From NCBI GenBank assembly GCA_029255685.2, contig CM055319.2:28429568-28493567 (forward strand): a stretch of DNA of 64,000 nucleotides. The letters are read 5' to 3'. This document shows positions 45,620-56,932 of the stretch, one piece after another (within the stretch, counting starts at the first letter, position 1; the number at the start of each line of letters is the position of its first letter). The notes beneath the pieces are model-generated. The model saw only the letters and a list, made by a program, of their open reading frames with translations. It had not been told where the DNA came from and did not search any database. This DNA is from Silene conica (Eukaryota > Streptophyta > Magnoliopsida > Caryophyllales > Caryophyllaceae). The translations under genes were made by a program, and so were the position numbers.

Positions 45620-46171
45620 CGAGATCCGGTGAGAACCACCCTTATAATGAGAACCATGAGAACCGTCACTAAATCTCCACCATATCTCGATTCGAAAGTT
45701 TCGATGGATCATTTACCATTAGTTTAGCTTATTTAAATACACACTTTAGTATCATTAAACAAAAAATTTTGATTTTATTAACAAAATATATACTTAGTGT
45801 ACGAAAATACAATTAGACATACTAAAACGGCTATAAATGCATGAAAACGACCACTATGTGCATGAAATTTTTTACATGCATGAAAATGATTACTAGGTGC
45901 ATGAAATAAGAGGTCCTACGTGCATTAAAATGAGTTCTAGGTGCATGAAAAATGATAGATGCGTAAAAATCGGTAGTAAGTGCATGAAAATTAATGAAAC
46001 GTATCTCACCTTGATTTCCGTCACTAGTATATATTTTCTAGACCACGAAATATGTTATCTAGCCATAAAATTCCATGCCGAATCCAAATATGTCATTAAT
46101 TTTTTTTAAAAAAGTCCGTAAGGTAGAGTTCTTATGGTTCTCATTATATTGGTGGTTCTCATAGGATCCCG

Positions 46172-46176
<5 letters not shown>
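45615..46176. mobile_element. Non-autonomous TIR element inserted between AT repeats
   Basis: The left end (AGGGTCGAGATCCGGTGAGA, then accaccc and taatgagaacc) is repeated inverted at the right end (agaatcgggatcc, tgagaaccacc, taatgagaacc), giving imperfect terminal repeats of about 45 bp. It is flanked by TA on both sides, as expected for a TA-targeting family. The interior holds several copies of a GTGCATGAAAA motif (about 45835-45990) and no ORF. Superfamily uncertain. Confidence 0.65.

Positions 46177-46221
<45 letters not shown>
46177..46221. repeat. (AT)n microsatellite, right of the TIR element
   Basis: About 22 AT units, the continuation of the same target or an independent expansion. 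Confidence 0.95.
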
Positions 46222-46227
<6 letters not shown>

Positions 46228-46379
46228 CTCGAGTTGATCACTTGAATACATATTAGTGGTTCGTTATCATCGATGTTGAGGATTTTGTTGTTGGCCAGCT
46301 GAATATACCTATGTATAGACTGTCACATGCTAGGATGGTGTCCTAGAGTCTTATTAGGGACTTGGTGTTGTGTCCAAGT

Positions 46380-46695
46380 GTACTCATGTGTTGTATCATG
46401 AGTCTTAGACCTGGTGTTCTATCCGTGTGTCAATAGGAGCGTAGCTAGCCTTTGTGTTGTATCCAAGGGTAGTCATGTGTTGTATCATGAGTCTTGGCGC
46501 GCGGTGTCGTATCCGTGTGTCAAAAGGAACGTAGCTAGCCTTGGTGTTGTATCCAAGGGTACTTATGTGTTGTATCATGAGTCTTGGCGCGGTGTTGTAT
46601 CCGTGTGTCAGTCGGAACTTAGCTAGACTTGGTGTTGTATCCAAGGTTACTTATGTGTGGTATCATGAGTCTTAGACTTGATGTTGTATCCAAGG
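46380..46695. repeat. Tandem repeat, unit about 90 bp, about 3.5 copies
   Basis: Each unit contains GTGTTGTATCATGAGTCTT, a TATCCGTGTGTC block, GTAGCTAGCCT and TTGTATCCAAGG. The array is cut by the gypsy element at 46701 and resumes at 57881 (to about 57945). Confidence 0.85.
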
Positions 46696-47419
46696 TTACT
46701 TGTAAAACCCCTCGCGAAAGCGGAAATGATAAACACACAAAATACTAAAAATGCAGCGGAATTAAAACTTTTTAACATAAACAACGTGCGAGCTGAATTA
46801 AAACTGAAAACAGAAGACTGACATAAACAGAAATAGATAAGTATACTGTCTAAGTACGGAAACCAAATGTATACGACAGCCCGGGGATGGAACATCCCTA
46901 AAGGCACCAAAACTGTATCAAAACTAGAGTCTAGCTATCGAAGTGTAAGTCATATGATGACAAGCGGATCATCACTCGCTAGCTCTCAGCAACCCCTGCC
47001 AACCTGCATGTACCTACATACATGTAAACATGTACGCCACAATCAGTGGGGAGTGACTAGAGTTCTCCTAGCCACCTTTTGTAACGACACGTAACACAGA
47101 GTACAAACAAAACACTCCAACATATATAAACATGTGAAGCATATTAATATCTCAATAACTGAAACTCATATCATCATGCAATTACTAATGCAAGGCTCTC
47201 AACCAACTTCGGAAACTATTTGGAAGGAGAGCCGGTTTCCCTACCGGTTGCCCGGTCGGGGGGGTCTTTCTGTCCAAACCATTTACGAAACTGGCTAAAG
47301 ATTCATCCAATGCCTTGGATGAACAATATCAAAGTCAAGGTGCTGTAAACATCATTATCATCATGCATATCTGACACTGTACCAACGCAAGGCAAACAGA
47401 TATAAAACAGCAAGTACAA

Positions 47420-48032
47420 GGTTCAGCGGTCAACTTAAGACATAACCTAAATACCAATCATTCAGCAAGCATAAAGGTTCAGCGGTCAACTTAAGACATA
47501 ACCTAAATACCAATCATTCAGCAAGCATAAAGGTTCAGCGACCAACTTAAGACATAACCTAAATACCAATCATTCAGCAAGCAAGGACTCAGCGGCCAAC
47601 TTAAGGCATAGACATGCCAATCAGCAAGACACTAGACTCAAAGGCCAACTTAAGGCATAGACTAGCAGCCAAAAGTAAAGGACTCAGAGGCCAGCTTAAG
47701 TCATGTTTCTTCACTACATCACAAGACACTAGACTCAGAGGCCAGCTTAAGGCATGTTCTAGCATCAAACATCTGCACTCCGGGTGAGGCGTTACGACCT
47801 AAATGCCCCGTTGTGCAGTTGCTCTACTCGTCAGACTCAGAGGCCAACTTAAGGCATGTTCCAACGCGATCACAACAAACATGTCTGGGCTCAGAGGCCA
47901 GCTTAAGGCATATCCCAGACACGACTACCATACACATATAGGGCTCAGAGGCCAGCTTAAGGCATATCCCCATATATGACAACAAGCTCACGTATTAAGC
48001 TCAGAGGCCAGCTTAAGGCATACCTTAATACG
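47420..48032. repeat. Array of about 11 hairpin units with a fixed 24 nt loop
   Basis: Units share a core ending GGCCAGCTTAAGGCAT, preceded by CTCAGA. In several units the bases on each side of a 24 nt core are complementary although the arms differ: cgtattaag/cttaatacg (47991-47999, 48024-48032), gtctggg/cccagac (47883-47889, 47914-47920) and ctaga/tctag (47729-47733, 47758-47762). The first three units are a 57 bp tandem repeat with a looser version of the core. Confidence 0.85.
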
Positions 48033-48310
48033 CATCAATACAATTTCATCCAAAGATAGAAACTAATCTATAGTTCTAAACTCTTATACTTCTAATCAAC
48101 ACTTAATTGATCCCGGGAACTAAGTTGAGGGAGAGCCGGTTTCCCTTTCGGTTACCCGACCGGGGGGTCTTTATCCTCTCTCCATTCCCGAACCCAATAT
48201 AGTGTCGCCCATCCTCCGGGGACCTCAAACACACATGAAAGGTACACGGAACGAATATCAAACAAAAACCGAATAATTGTTTGAAAGTTAAAACCAAAAC
48301 AATGAGAACA

Positions 48311-48709
48311 GGGGCTCTCAGCCGGTCCGGGACCGTCTGCCGGTCCACCGGCTGGGAGTCCCTTCCCATAAGCCTTTACAAAATCTGAAATAAATGAGAA
48401 GAGGCTCTCAGCCGGTGGACCGTCCGCCGGCCACCCGGCTGGGAGTCCCTTCCCATAGCCAATCTTCAAAATCCAAAATATAAGGAGTGACTCTCAGCCG
48501 GTGGACCGGCTGCCGGTCTGCCGGCTGGGAGTCACTTCCCAAGCCTTTGCAAATTTTCCAAAACCCACAATAAGTATCCTGAGCCGGTCGACCGGCGGCC
48601 GACATACCGGCTCAGGACCCTTTCTCCTAAATTCCTTAACATATGAAAAACAAACACCCCGACTCTGAGCCGGCCGACCGGCTGCCGGTCAACCCACCGG
48701 CTCAGAGTC
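48311..48709. repeat. Five GC-rich CCGG hairpins
   Basis: Units lie at about 48311-48363, 48402-48448, 48486-48536, 48577-48617 and 48661-48709. Each has an inner pair of CCGGTnnnCCGG boxes 15 bp apart within outer stems. The stems differ: agtgactctcagccgg/ccggctgggagtcact, tcctgagccggt/accggctcagga and gactctgagccgg/ccggctcagagtc. They stand out strongly from the AT-rich surroundings. Confidence 0.9.
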
Positions 48710-49059
48710 CGCTGTGCGCAAAAATCGCATTTCCTACAATGTACAAAACTCCTCAAATCGATTCAAGGCTTCTAAAATCGCCAAATACAATGTTTGCCCA
48801 ACATATGAAATCATCAATTACACCAAATGCAACCATTAAACCTCACAAATAAGCCTCAATAAGATTATACTTTGTATCCGTCGCAAGCATACAAATTTCT
48901 GAAATTTAACCACAAGCATGTATAACATAAACAAGCATATGAAGGTCTTTCTCAAGGATTCCCAGCATGATACTAAGTCTCATTAACAACAACAACATGA
49001 AAAAATCAGAAACCTTAAACATCTTAAACAAGTAAAGTGCTAATATCACAATAAAGGCC

Positions 49060-49313
49060 CGCAAGGGTGGAGTCTAGTGGTTAAAACCTGGGTGAAATTC
49101 CCAGGAGACCCGGGTTCAAGCCTCCCCAAGAGCAAAATCTTGTGGAGCATTCTTGGCCCGAGTCCATGCCTAAATAGACTTCGAGCCTGTCACCCTCGGG
49201 TGGTTTACCTGGTGTATGTGGTTTGCAGGCTATTACATATACCCGCGGGTTTACCCAGTGCGCACCGAAGGTAGCGGCTGCGGGTTCCCTCGTCATCAAA
49301 AAAAAAAAAAAAA
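49060..49313 (+). mobile_element. tRNA-derived SINE, 254 bp
   Basis: It is flanked by a perfect 17 bp target duplication, atatcacaataaaggcc (49043-49059 and 49314-49330), and is absent from the other LTR of the same element. An A-box-like TCTAGTGGTTAA (about 49070-49082) and a B-box GGTTCAAGCCT (49113-49123) are correctly spaced for Pol III, and a poly(A) tail ends the copy. A shorter second half follows the tRNA-like head. It is mobilised by LINE machinery in trans. Confidence 0.95.
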
Positions 49314-49928
49314 ATATCACAATAAAGGCCGAGTTTCTCATTATCGTCACCTCTTAAGCGTTTATGCTCCTAGCTCCTCTTCAATCTCGACACCAACCAC
49401 CTTGGGATCTTCTAAATCCTTTCCTACAACCGGAAAAACGATTATTATAAGCTAGAAACGGATTTCTCTAAAAACAGTCCGTTTTCGAAGTGGAACGCAA
49501 CTGAAATTGAAAGTGATAGATGTCTTGCAAATTTCATGAGGATTCCGAAAATGTATAAATTACCTTGATTCGGAAACCGGATGATGATTAGAAATGAATT
49601 TGAAGATGGAGGTTTAAGGAGGGAGGAAGAACAATGAAGAAGCAGTAAACCTTATTTTGTGAAATGAATGTGTCGACATTCATAAAAGACTTGTAGGGTT
49701 TTATTTTCCTTTCCGTTTAAATGAAAACGGGTTTGGGTATGTGAACGGGTTTTATGATACGGACTTAAGCTTGCCAAGTTATATTCGTCTTAGGGACTTA
49801 AGGTTCTTAAGCCGGATCTCAACGAAATATTTAAAATTATCTTATCAGTATATATTAAAGTATTATTTTATTCCGTAAAATAAATTAAAACCCTTAAAAT
49901 ATAATTTACGAAAATACGGGATGTTACA

Positions 49929-51940
49929 ATCACCCCATCTTTCAAAAAGTTTCGTCCTCGAAACTTGAAGACAGAACTAAGTACGAAAACAACTATAACT
50001 TTCAAATGTACCACACGGGTTATGGTAACCCCAAAACTTTATCTTGCAAAAAGGTTTCAAGAAGCAAAAGATTTCAAGGCACAAGTCTTGTCAATGGATA
50101 TTGGGATTCTCGTTACGTATTCAAGAGTCCGACATTCCAAATCTGAGACAAGTCCCAAAATTAGTTCAAATAAGGTTCAAAATTAGATTGATTCGGTGTT
50201 GATAAGCACAGTACAGGTTATCAGACGTCTCCACTAACAAGTTCTAGTGGCAGTCAACGCCGAAATCCGACAAAATCGTAAAACGTTGCGCTCCTTAAAA
50301 CCAAGTTTTTCTTCAAATCAACCACTACTCTCAAATTCTTACAAAAAGTAAAATTGTAACAATGACTAAAAGTCGCTTCTAACGGAAGAGAAAGCAGTTT
50401 CAAATTCTCAAAACAACTAAGCTTTTTCCAAAAACAGTGAATTTAAAGTCAACAATTGGGGGACAAGTCTCAAAACAGACGTTTGAGAGCGCGGAAACAG
50501 TCGCAGAGCTTCTTTTTTTTAACACGGAGGGTTAGGGGTTTCAAGCCTCGCGGGTGTGAGAACACAAAAAGGAGGGTTGAAGGAACGGAACAATCAAGTC
50601 GAAGGTTAAAGAAGACGGTAACCTTTGCCAAACATGGGTATGCTAACAACTCAACCCGAATCGAAACATCCTTTCAACGATCCCTAGTATATCTCAAGGA
50701 GACGTTTCCAGTGACTTTAATACTCACGATGGTCTCACGGTCCCTCTCACTATCACCTCATCCACAAAACAAGGTATTCCTCAACAAGAAGGTTCCCAAA
50801 GTTCTCACTCGGTTCACACTAAAACCGTTCGACCACGATTAAGGATCTCTCACTCAAGGTGGAAGCCTAAACAAATTCCTCAGAACAAGGTTTACACACT
50901 TTCTGAATCTAAATCCGAATTCTAGCACCATAACATCGAATTCTAAAATTTAGGATAACAAACTTTCCACGCTATGACTCTTCCCAATCAGACAGGCCAT
51001 AACCAAAATCACCTATATCCTTTAGTCCTACGTAGTTCAATTCCATAAATCTCATCCTACGGAGTACTCCGAAATCTTAAGTCCTCCAAAGTCGTTTATT
51101 ACCATAAGGCGAACATTTCTAGGTGAGGTCTTATTAAAGTAACAACTCCCAAGTATAGTAAGTCTATGACTGGTTCCCATGACTAGTTCCTCAAACGATC
51201 CAGATCTTAAAGTTCCTCAATGTCTAAAGTAATATCATCTTTTCCATGACTTATTCCCAAAAGTTTAGATAACCCATCTCAGGTAGTTCCCAAACGACAA
51301 TTCAACCAAACTCTCAGGCTACTCAACGCATATCATATATCTACTATACTTGCATCACAGTCCACAAAATAACCATACTCAAATCAACGCGTTTCTCGAC
51401 TTACATCTCTCAATGAATCATTCATTCTCAAACTGGTGATGTATCCTAAATTTTCCTTTAAGTCCTTCATTAGAATAAAGCTAAGATCCATTAAGTAACT
51501 GCAGGTCAACTACTCAGTAGATTCCACAAGTTCTTTATAAATGTTAGAATGCTCTCACGCCGTTACTAACAACTCTCGTTCCTCAAGTTCGAACAGTATT
51601 TACTTACTTCATTCACTTATCAGACAACATTAGTACCTTAAGCATATTCCTCGAAATCAATCTTTACTCCAAGTTCCTCTAAATTCTCAAATGGAAATTA
51701 CAACTTACAATCATCCATGACTCAGCAAGGTTCTCACCTAAGTTCCATCGAAAGCCATGTATAACACTCTACCTAGCACAATTATCTCATCATTCACTTA
51801 CTCTTCAAATTAGTAACATATAGGCACTAAGATCCACAACACATTCCATTAGCTCCTTAGGTTTTTCCTCAAATAACAACACTCTCCAATTTACGGTCTA
51901 CAGCTAACCTCAAGAAATTCCCAAGTCTGTCTATGGTAGG
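49929..51940 (-). other. 3' interior of the gag-only gypsy, no pol
   Basis: The minus strand ends in TTCGAGGACGAAACTTTTTG and a purine tract before the LTR, the chromovirus-like 3' end. I find no reverse transcriptase, integrase or other domain in these 2 kb; stops are dense in all frames. Confidence 0.7.
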
Positions 51941-53163
51941 TTACCGCACAAGGTGTTTCAGGATAAGCAAGCTACTAGGTGAAGTCGAGAGGACACGAAG
52001 ATAGCTCTCAAGGAAGGTCAAGAGAAGTCTAAGGAAAGAGACTAAGATCTTAACAGCTACCAGTACATCAACCATAAATAAGATGGTAGGCATGAACATA
52101 CCAGTAGGTGGGTCAGGGTGAACTCCAGTCTCAGCTTGATTCCGAACAGCTCCGGCTCCACTGGTCTCAGCCTCTAGGTCAGTAGTAACAGCTTTGTCAA
52201 TAGAGGTATTCCTCTCGGGGCACTCGAAGAAGCAATGTCCAGGCTTCTTGTAGGTGAAGCATTGGTACGGGTCACCATAACAGTCAACTCTAGGATGAAG
52301 ATCTTTGCGGCACTTGAAGCACTTAAGGGGATCGTCCGATGGGAGGCTCATGCTCCGGACTTGAGAAGTCTTAGCTCTCTGGGACTTCTTGTTCTTCTGG
52401 GGACGCTTCCTTGTTCCAAGAAGGGAGGAAGCAGGAGGACTAAGAGGTCTCCCGCTTCGGCATACATGCAAAGGCGGTTGAGGAGGAGAGAAGGCCCTAG
52501 CTCCTTCACAATAGATCTGGTAGGGATCCTCTGCTTGCAAGACACCGTAGTAACTCTGGTAGTAAGAAGTCGGGTCACCACTAGCTACACTCCTAGTCTC
52601 AGCATTAAGCTTGCTCCGAAATATGTAAGCTTTATCTTCTTCCTTCTCAACTAGTTGCGGGACGAAGTGAATTAGCTCCTCAAATCGATTGGTGAAGGCT
52701 TGAACCGAAAGGGTTCCTTGGCGAAGGTTCATGAACTCGGTCATTTTATCTTGGCGTATGTCCCTGTGATAAAACCTCTTGCCAAGAAGAGTCTTGAAAC
52801 AGCTCCAAGTGAAAGTAGGGTCACGAGTAGCAGGAGCACTGATCGTCAACCACCAGCTCCTAGCTTCACGAACCAAGAACTGAGATGCTACTCGGGTCTG
52901 ATCCTCAGGGCGGACACCATAAATCATGAAGTTCCTTTCCATGTCAAAGAACCAAACGGTGAGGGTCGCAGCATGGTCTCTCCGTCGAATGTCTTAGCTG
53001 CATTCCTCCACATCTGAGTGATAATCCAAGCCAATCCTCCAGGTTGGTTACTTCCCGAGGTTTGAAGTGAAGAAGAAGGCATAGACGACCTAGCTATGCA
53101 ATCCTGAAGAGTTTGAATGAGGGCTTGCGTCTCAGCATTCTCATCATTGGTTGGCTCTGTCAT
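51941..53163 (-). pseudogene. gag: Gypsy gag with one frameshift
   Basis: The first frame is 53163-52924 (MTEPTNDENAETQALIQTLQ), the second 52942-51941 (MERNFMIYGVRPEDQTRVAS), with the shift near 52930. The capsid blocks are QFLVREARSWWLTI, KRFYHRDIRQDKMTEFMNL and SVQAFTNRFEEL, the gypsy Retrotrans_gag pattern. Of two zinc knuckles, CFKCRKDLHPRVDC is intact, while the second (CFTYKKPGHCFFEC) has a tyrosine for its second cysteine. It is related to, but distinct from, the gag at 36512. There is no downstream pol. Confidence 0.85.
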
Positions 53164-53320
53164 TCTTCAATCATAAGAGAATAAACCGTTAGACGTATCC
53201 CTAACAAGGCACAAACAGACTACAATATAAGTCCTTAAATATACCCCATCTCTCATTCATTATTCAATTACATGGTCAAGTTAAGGTTGGGGGTCACATG
53301 AGTCGTCGGGAGCAATAATG

Positions 53321-53331
53321 CTCTGATACCA
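53321..53331 (-). promoter_or_regulatory. Primer binding site, initiator tRNA-Met
   Basis: The minus strand reads TGGTATCAGAG two bases inside the 5' LTR of the gag-only gypsy. Confidence 0.9.
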
Positions 53332-53896
53332 ACTGTAAAACCCCTCGCGAAAGCGGAAATGATAAACACACAAAATACTAAAAATGCAGCGGAATTAAAA
53401 CTTTTTAACATAAACAACGTGCGAGGTGAATTAAAACTGAAAACGGAAGACTGACATAAACAGAAATAGATAAGTATACTGTCTAAGTACGGAAACCAAA
53501 TGTATACAACAGCCCGGGGATGGAACATCCCTACAGGCACCAAAACATAAACTGTATCAAAACTAGAGTTTAGCTATCGAAGTGTAAGTCATATGATGAC
53601 AAGCGGATCATCAATCGCTAGCTCTCAGCAACCCCTGCCAACCTTCATGTACCTACATACATGTAAACATGTACGCCACAATGATGAGCCCAAATTTGGT
53701 CATTATTTTCTCTTGTTTTCCTTTTATTTCGATCCCGTTTCACCCCCGTTTGGCGATTTCGCCCCTTTTTGTACTCGATATCTCTCTTCTACATGTTTGT
53801 TGCCATGATGTAGGACTTGACGCGGGAATGAAGAAACGGGAGCAAAATGTGATGAAATCAAGGCAAAATAGGAGGAAAAGAGCTGAAATGAAGAAA

Positions 53897-54225
53897 TGGG
53901 GTCCTCAGCCGGTCGGCCGGCAGCCGGTCCGCCGGCTGGGAGCCCCTAAGCCTTGAATAATGAAGAATTTTGCAGAACTTGAAATTTGGGTCCCCAGCCG
54001 GTGGCTAGCCGGCAGCCGGCTGACCGGCTGGGACCCCCTCACCCTTGGCCTAATACCTTTCCAACCAGACCCGTGATTTCGCATCCCCAACCGGTGGCCA
54101 ACCGGCAGCCGGCCAGCCGGCTGGCAGTACCTGAGCATTGAAGAAAAAAAGAAGAAATTTTCAGAAGTCCAAATTTGGACTCTCAGCCGGTCACAGACCG
54201 GCAGCCGGTCGACCGGCTGGGAGTC
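53897..54225. repeat. Four CCGG hairpins in the nested solo LTR
   Basis: Units lie near 53897-53945, 53988-54036, 54084-54130 and 54178-54225. They have the same architecture as 48311-48709 (two CCGGT-CCGG boxes 15 bp apart inside variable complementary stems), although the host LTR is a different family. Confidence 0.9.
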
Positions 54226-54246
54226 GCTTTTCAGAAATTCGCGGAC

Positions 54247-54254
54247 TATATAAA
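54247..54254 (+). promoter_or_regulatory. Putative TATA box of the nested solo LTR
   Basis: TATATAAA lies 22 bp after the last CCGG hairpin, a likely U3 promoter. It is a motif match only. Confidence 0.5.
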
Positions 54255-55639
54255 CCCGCACTTAGTCTTTCATTTGATACGTTACTTTTGCACACTTTTC
54301 TAGGGTTTTTTACTGTTCCATTAGTTGATATTTTAGACACAAAAACACTCTCAAATATTTTAATCCTCTTTAGATCCTTGTTTAATCTTTCAATATTTGT
54401 TAATCTCTCTTTAGGATTCTACTTAGCCTTGTTCTTGGGTATTGTAAGATGATTTTGTTGGGTTGTATTTTGAAGGGTTTGAAAGAATCTTTCAACTTGT
54501 TATCCAAGCTACTTCCTTTTCTATAATCATTGGTATAATTCTTCTAATCTCTACTTAGTTTTTACATTTATTTAAGTTTCTTTTGAATCAATTGTTTACT
54601 CTTTACTTGTTCATGATGGTTAGTATGTGTTTATGTCTTATTCACATGTTTTCCTTTGCCATGAGTGAGTAGTCTCTTTGCTAGGGTAAGGGGTGATCTT
54701 GGGTGTTGTTTAGATGATAAATCCATGCTAGTAAGTTGATTAGTTGTTCTTAAAAAAGTAGTTTTCCATTTGTTGCATGCTAGGTGTTTGATGATTTGCC
54801 TCAACGAAAGTTGGGCTTTGATTTTAGCGTGACTTGCCTTTAGCGACGGTTGGGGGTTTGTCTTAGCATGTTTAATGGTTGGTTGTGGTATTTGTAGCGA
54901 AAGCTAGGGTATTCCGACCTAGGTTAGTCGACTCGAGAGAAGAGACTACCCGAGACTATTTGTTTGAGACCTTCTAGTTTTCTTTCTCGTATCTTCGTCT
55001 AACCACCTTAGTGACCCCCGACACCTTAGTCTTCTCTTCCATCGATTCAATCTTACTAGTTTGCTTTAATTGTTTGTTTTAGTTGTTCTTTAGTCATTAA
55101 TCATTCACAAACCTATTACCCCCGACTCTTACTTAAATTAGAACATAATTATACAACTATCCCCACCGTCTTCGCGTTCGACCCCGATTTCGATACTACT
55201 TGCTTTCGGGTTTTATAAATGTGTTTGATGCCAGTAGTGACGGCAAAAACCGGCCATCACACAATCAGTGGGGAGTGACTAGAGTTCTCCTAGCCAGCTT
55301 TTGTAACGACACATAACACAGAGTACAAACAAAACACTCCAACATATATAAACATGTGAAGCATATCAATATCTCAATAACTGAAACTCATATCATCATG
55401 CAATTACTAATGCAAGGCTCTCAACCAACATCGGAAACTATTTGGAAGGAGAGTCGGTTTCCCTACCGGTTGCTCGGTCGGGGGGGTCTTTCAGTCCAAA
55501 CCATTTACGAAACTGGCTAAAGATTCATCCAATGCCTTGGATGAACAATATCAAAGTCAAGGTGCTGTAAACATCATTATCATCATGCATATCTGACACA
55601 GTACCAACTCAATGCAAACAGATATAAAACAGCAAGTAC

Positions 55640-56250
55640 AAGGTTCAGCGGTCAACTTAAGACATAACCTAAATACCAATCATTCAGCAAGCATAAAGGT
55701 TCAGCGGTCAACTTAAGACATAACCTAAATACCAATCATTCAGCAAGCATAAAGGTCCAGCGGTCAACTTAAGACATAACCTAAATACCAATCATTCAGC
55801 AAGCAAGGACTCAGAGGCCAACTTAAGGCATAGACCTGCCAATCAGCAAGACACTAGACTCAAAGGCCAACTTAAGGCATAGACTAGCACCCAAAAGTAA
55901 AGGACTCAGAGGCCAGCTTAAGGCATGTTTCTTCACTACATCTCAAGACACTAGACTCAGAGGCCAGCTTAAGGCATGTTCTAGCATCAAACATCTGCAC
56001 TCCGGGTGAGGCGTTACGACCTAAATGCCCCGTTGTGCAGCTGCTCTACTCGTCAGACTCAGAGGCCAACTTAAGGCATGTTCCAACGCGATCACAACAA
56101 ACATGTCTGGGCTCAGAGGCCAGCTTAAGGCATATCCCAGACACGACAACCATACACATATAGGGCTCAGAGGCCAGCTTAAGGCATATCCTCATATATG
56201 ACAACAAGCTCACGTATTAAGCTCAGAGGCCAGCTTAAGGCATACCTTAA
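55640..56250. repeat. 24 nt loop hairpin array, second LTR copy
   Basis: Counterpart of 47420-48032 with a few substitutions, for example ggtccagcgg for ggttcagcgg in the third unit, which weakens that stem. Confidence 0.85.
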
Positions 56251-56530
56251 TACGCATTAATACAATTTCATCCAAAGATAGAAACTAATCTATAGTTCTA
56301 AACTCTTATACTTCTAATCAACACTTAATTGATCCCGGGAACTAAGTTGAGGGAGAGCCGGTTTCCCTTTCGGTTACCCGACCGGGGGGTCTTTATCCTC
56401 TCTCCATTCCCGAACCCAATATAGTGTCGCCCATCCTCCGGGGACCTCAAACACACGTGAAAGGTACACGGAACAAATCTCAAACAAAAACCGAATAATC
56501 GTTTGAAAGTTAAAACCAAAACAATGAGAA

Positions 56531-56932
56531 CAGGGGCTCTCAGCCGGTCCGAGACCGTCTGCCGGTCCACCGGTTGGGAGTCCCTTCCCATAAGCCTTTA
56601 CAAAATCTGAAATAAATGAGAAGAGGCTCTCAGCCGGTGGACCGTCCCCCGGCCAGCCGGCTGGGAGTCCCTTCCCATAGCCAATCTTCAAAATCCAAAA
56701 TATAAGGAGTGACTCTCAGCCGGTGGACCGGCTGCCGGTCTGCCGGCTGGGAGTCACTTCCCAAGCCTTTGGAAATTTTCCAAAACCCACAATAAGTATC
56801 CAGAGCCGGTCGACCGGCGGCCGACCTACCGGCTCAGGACCCTTTCTCCTAAATTCCTTAACATATGAAAAACAAACACCCCGACTCTGAGCCGGCCGAC
56901 CGGCTGCCGGTCAGCCCACCGGCTCAGAGTCC
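56531..56932. repeat. CCGG hairpin cluster, second LTR copy
   Basis: Counterpart of 48311-48709. The fourth unit has CAGAG in its left arm where the first copy has CTGAG, which weakens its stem. Confidence 0.85.

Larger units (their letters stand above)
46701..49928 (-). repeat. 3' LTR of the gag-only gypsy
   Basis: On the plus strand it starts TGTAAAACCCCTCGCG and ends CGGGATGTTACA. It contains a hairpin array (47420-48032), a CCGG hairpin cluster (48311-48709) and a SINE (49060-49313). Confidence 0.95.
53682..55259 (+). mobile_element. Solo LTR of a third family, 1578 bp
   Basis: It begins TGATGAGCCCAAATTTGG and ends ACCGGCCATCA, with the target duplication cacaa at 53677-53681 and 55260-55264. 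The other LTR of the host element has the uninterrupted site, which proves the insertion. It has no interior or coding domain. The phrase ttcgaccccgatttcg near its end resembles Athila/Tat-type gypsy LTRs. Confidence 0.9.

Noticed and set aside
47420..48032. Regularly spaced repeats resembling a CRISPR array
   Set aside because: Spacing is uneven, units diverge, the DNA is eukaryotic, and both copies lie inside LTRs of a plant retrotransposon.
49060..49135. A possible tRNA gene
   Set aside because: A and B boxes are present, but the clover-leaf is degenerate and it is the head of a SINE with a poly(A) tail and target duplication.
50456..50842. A 128-residue frame on the plus strand
   Set aside because: It is antisense to the gag-only gypsy's 3' interior, of low quality and without a recognisable domain.
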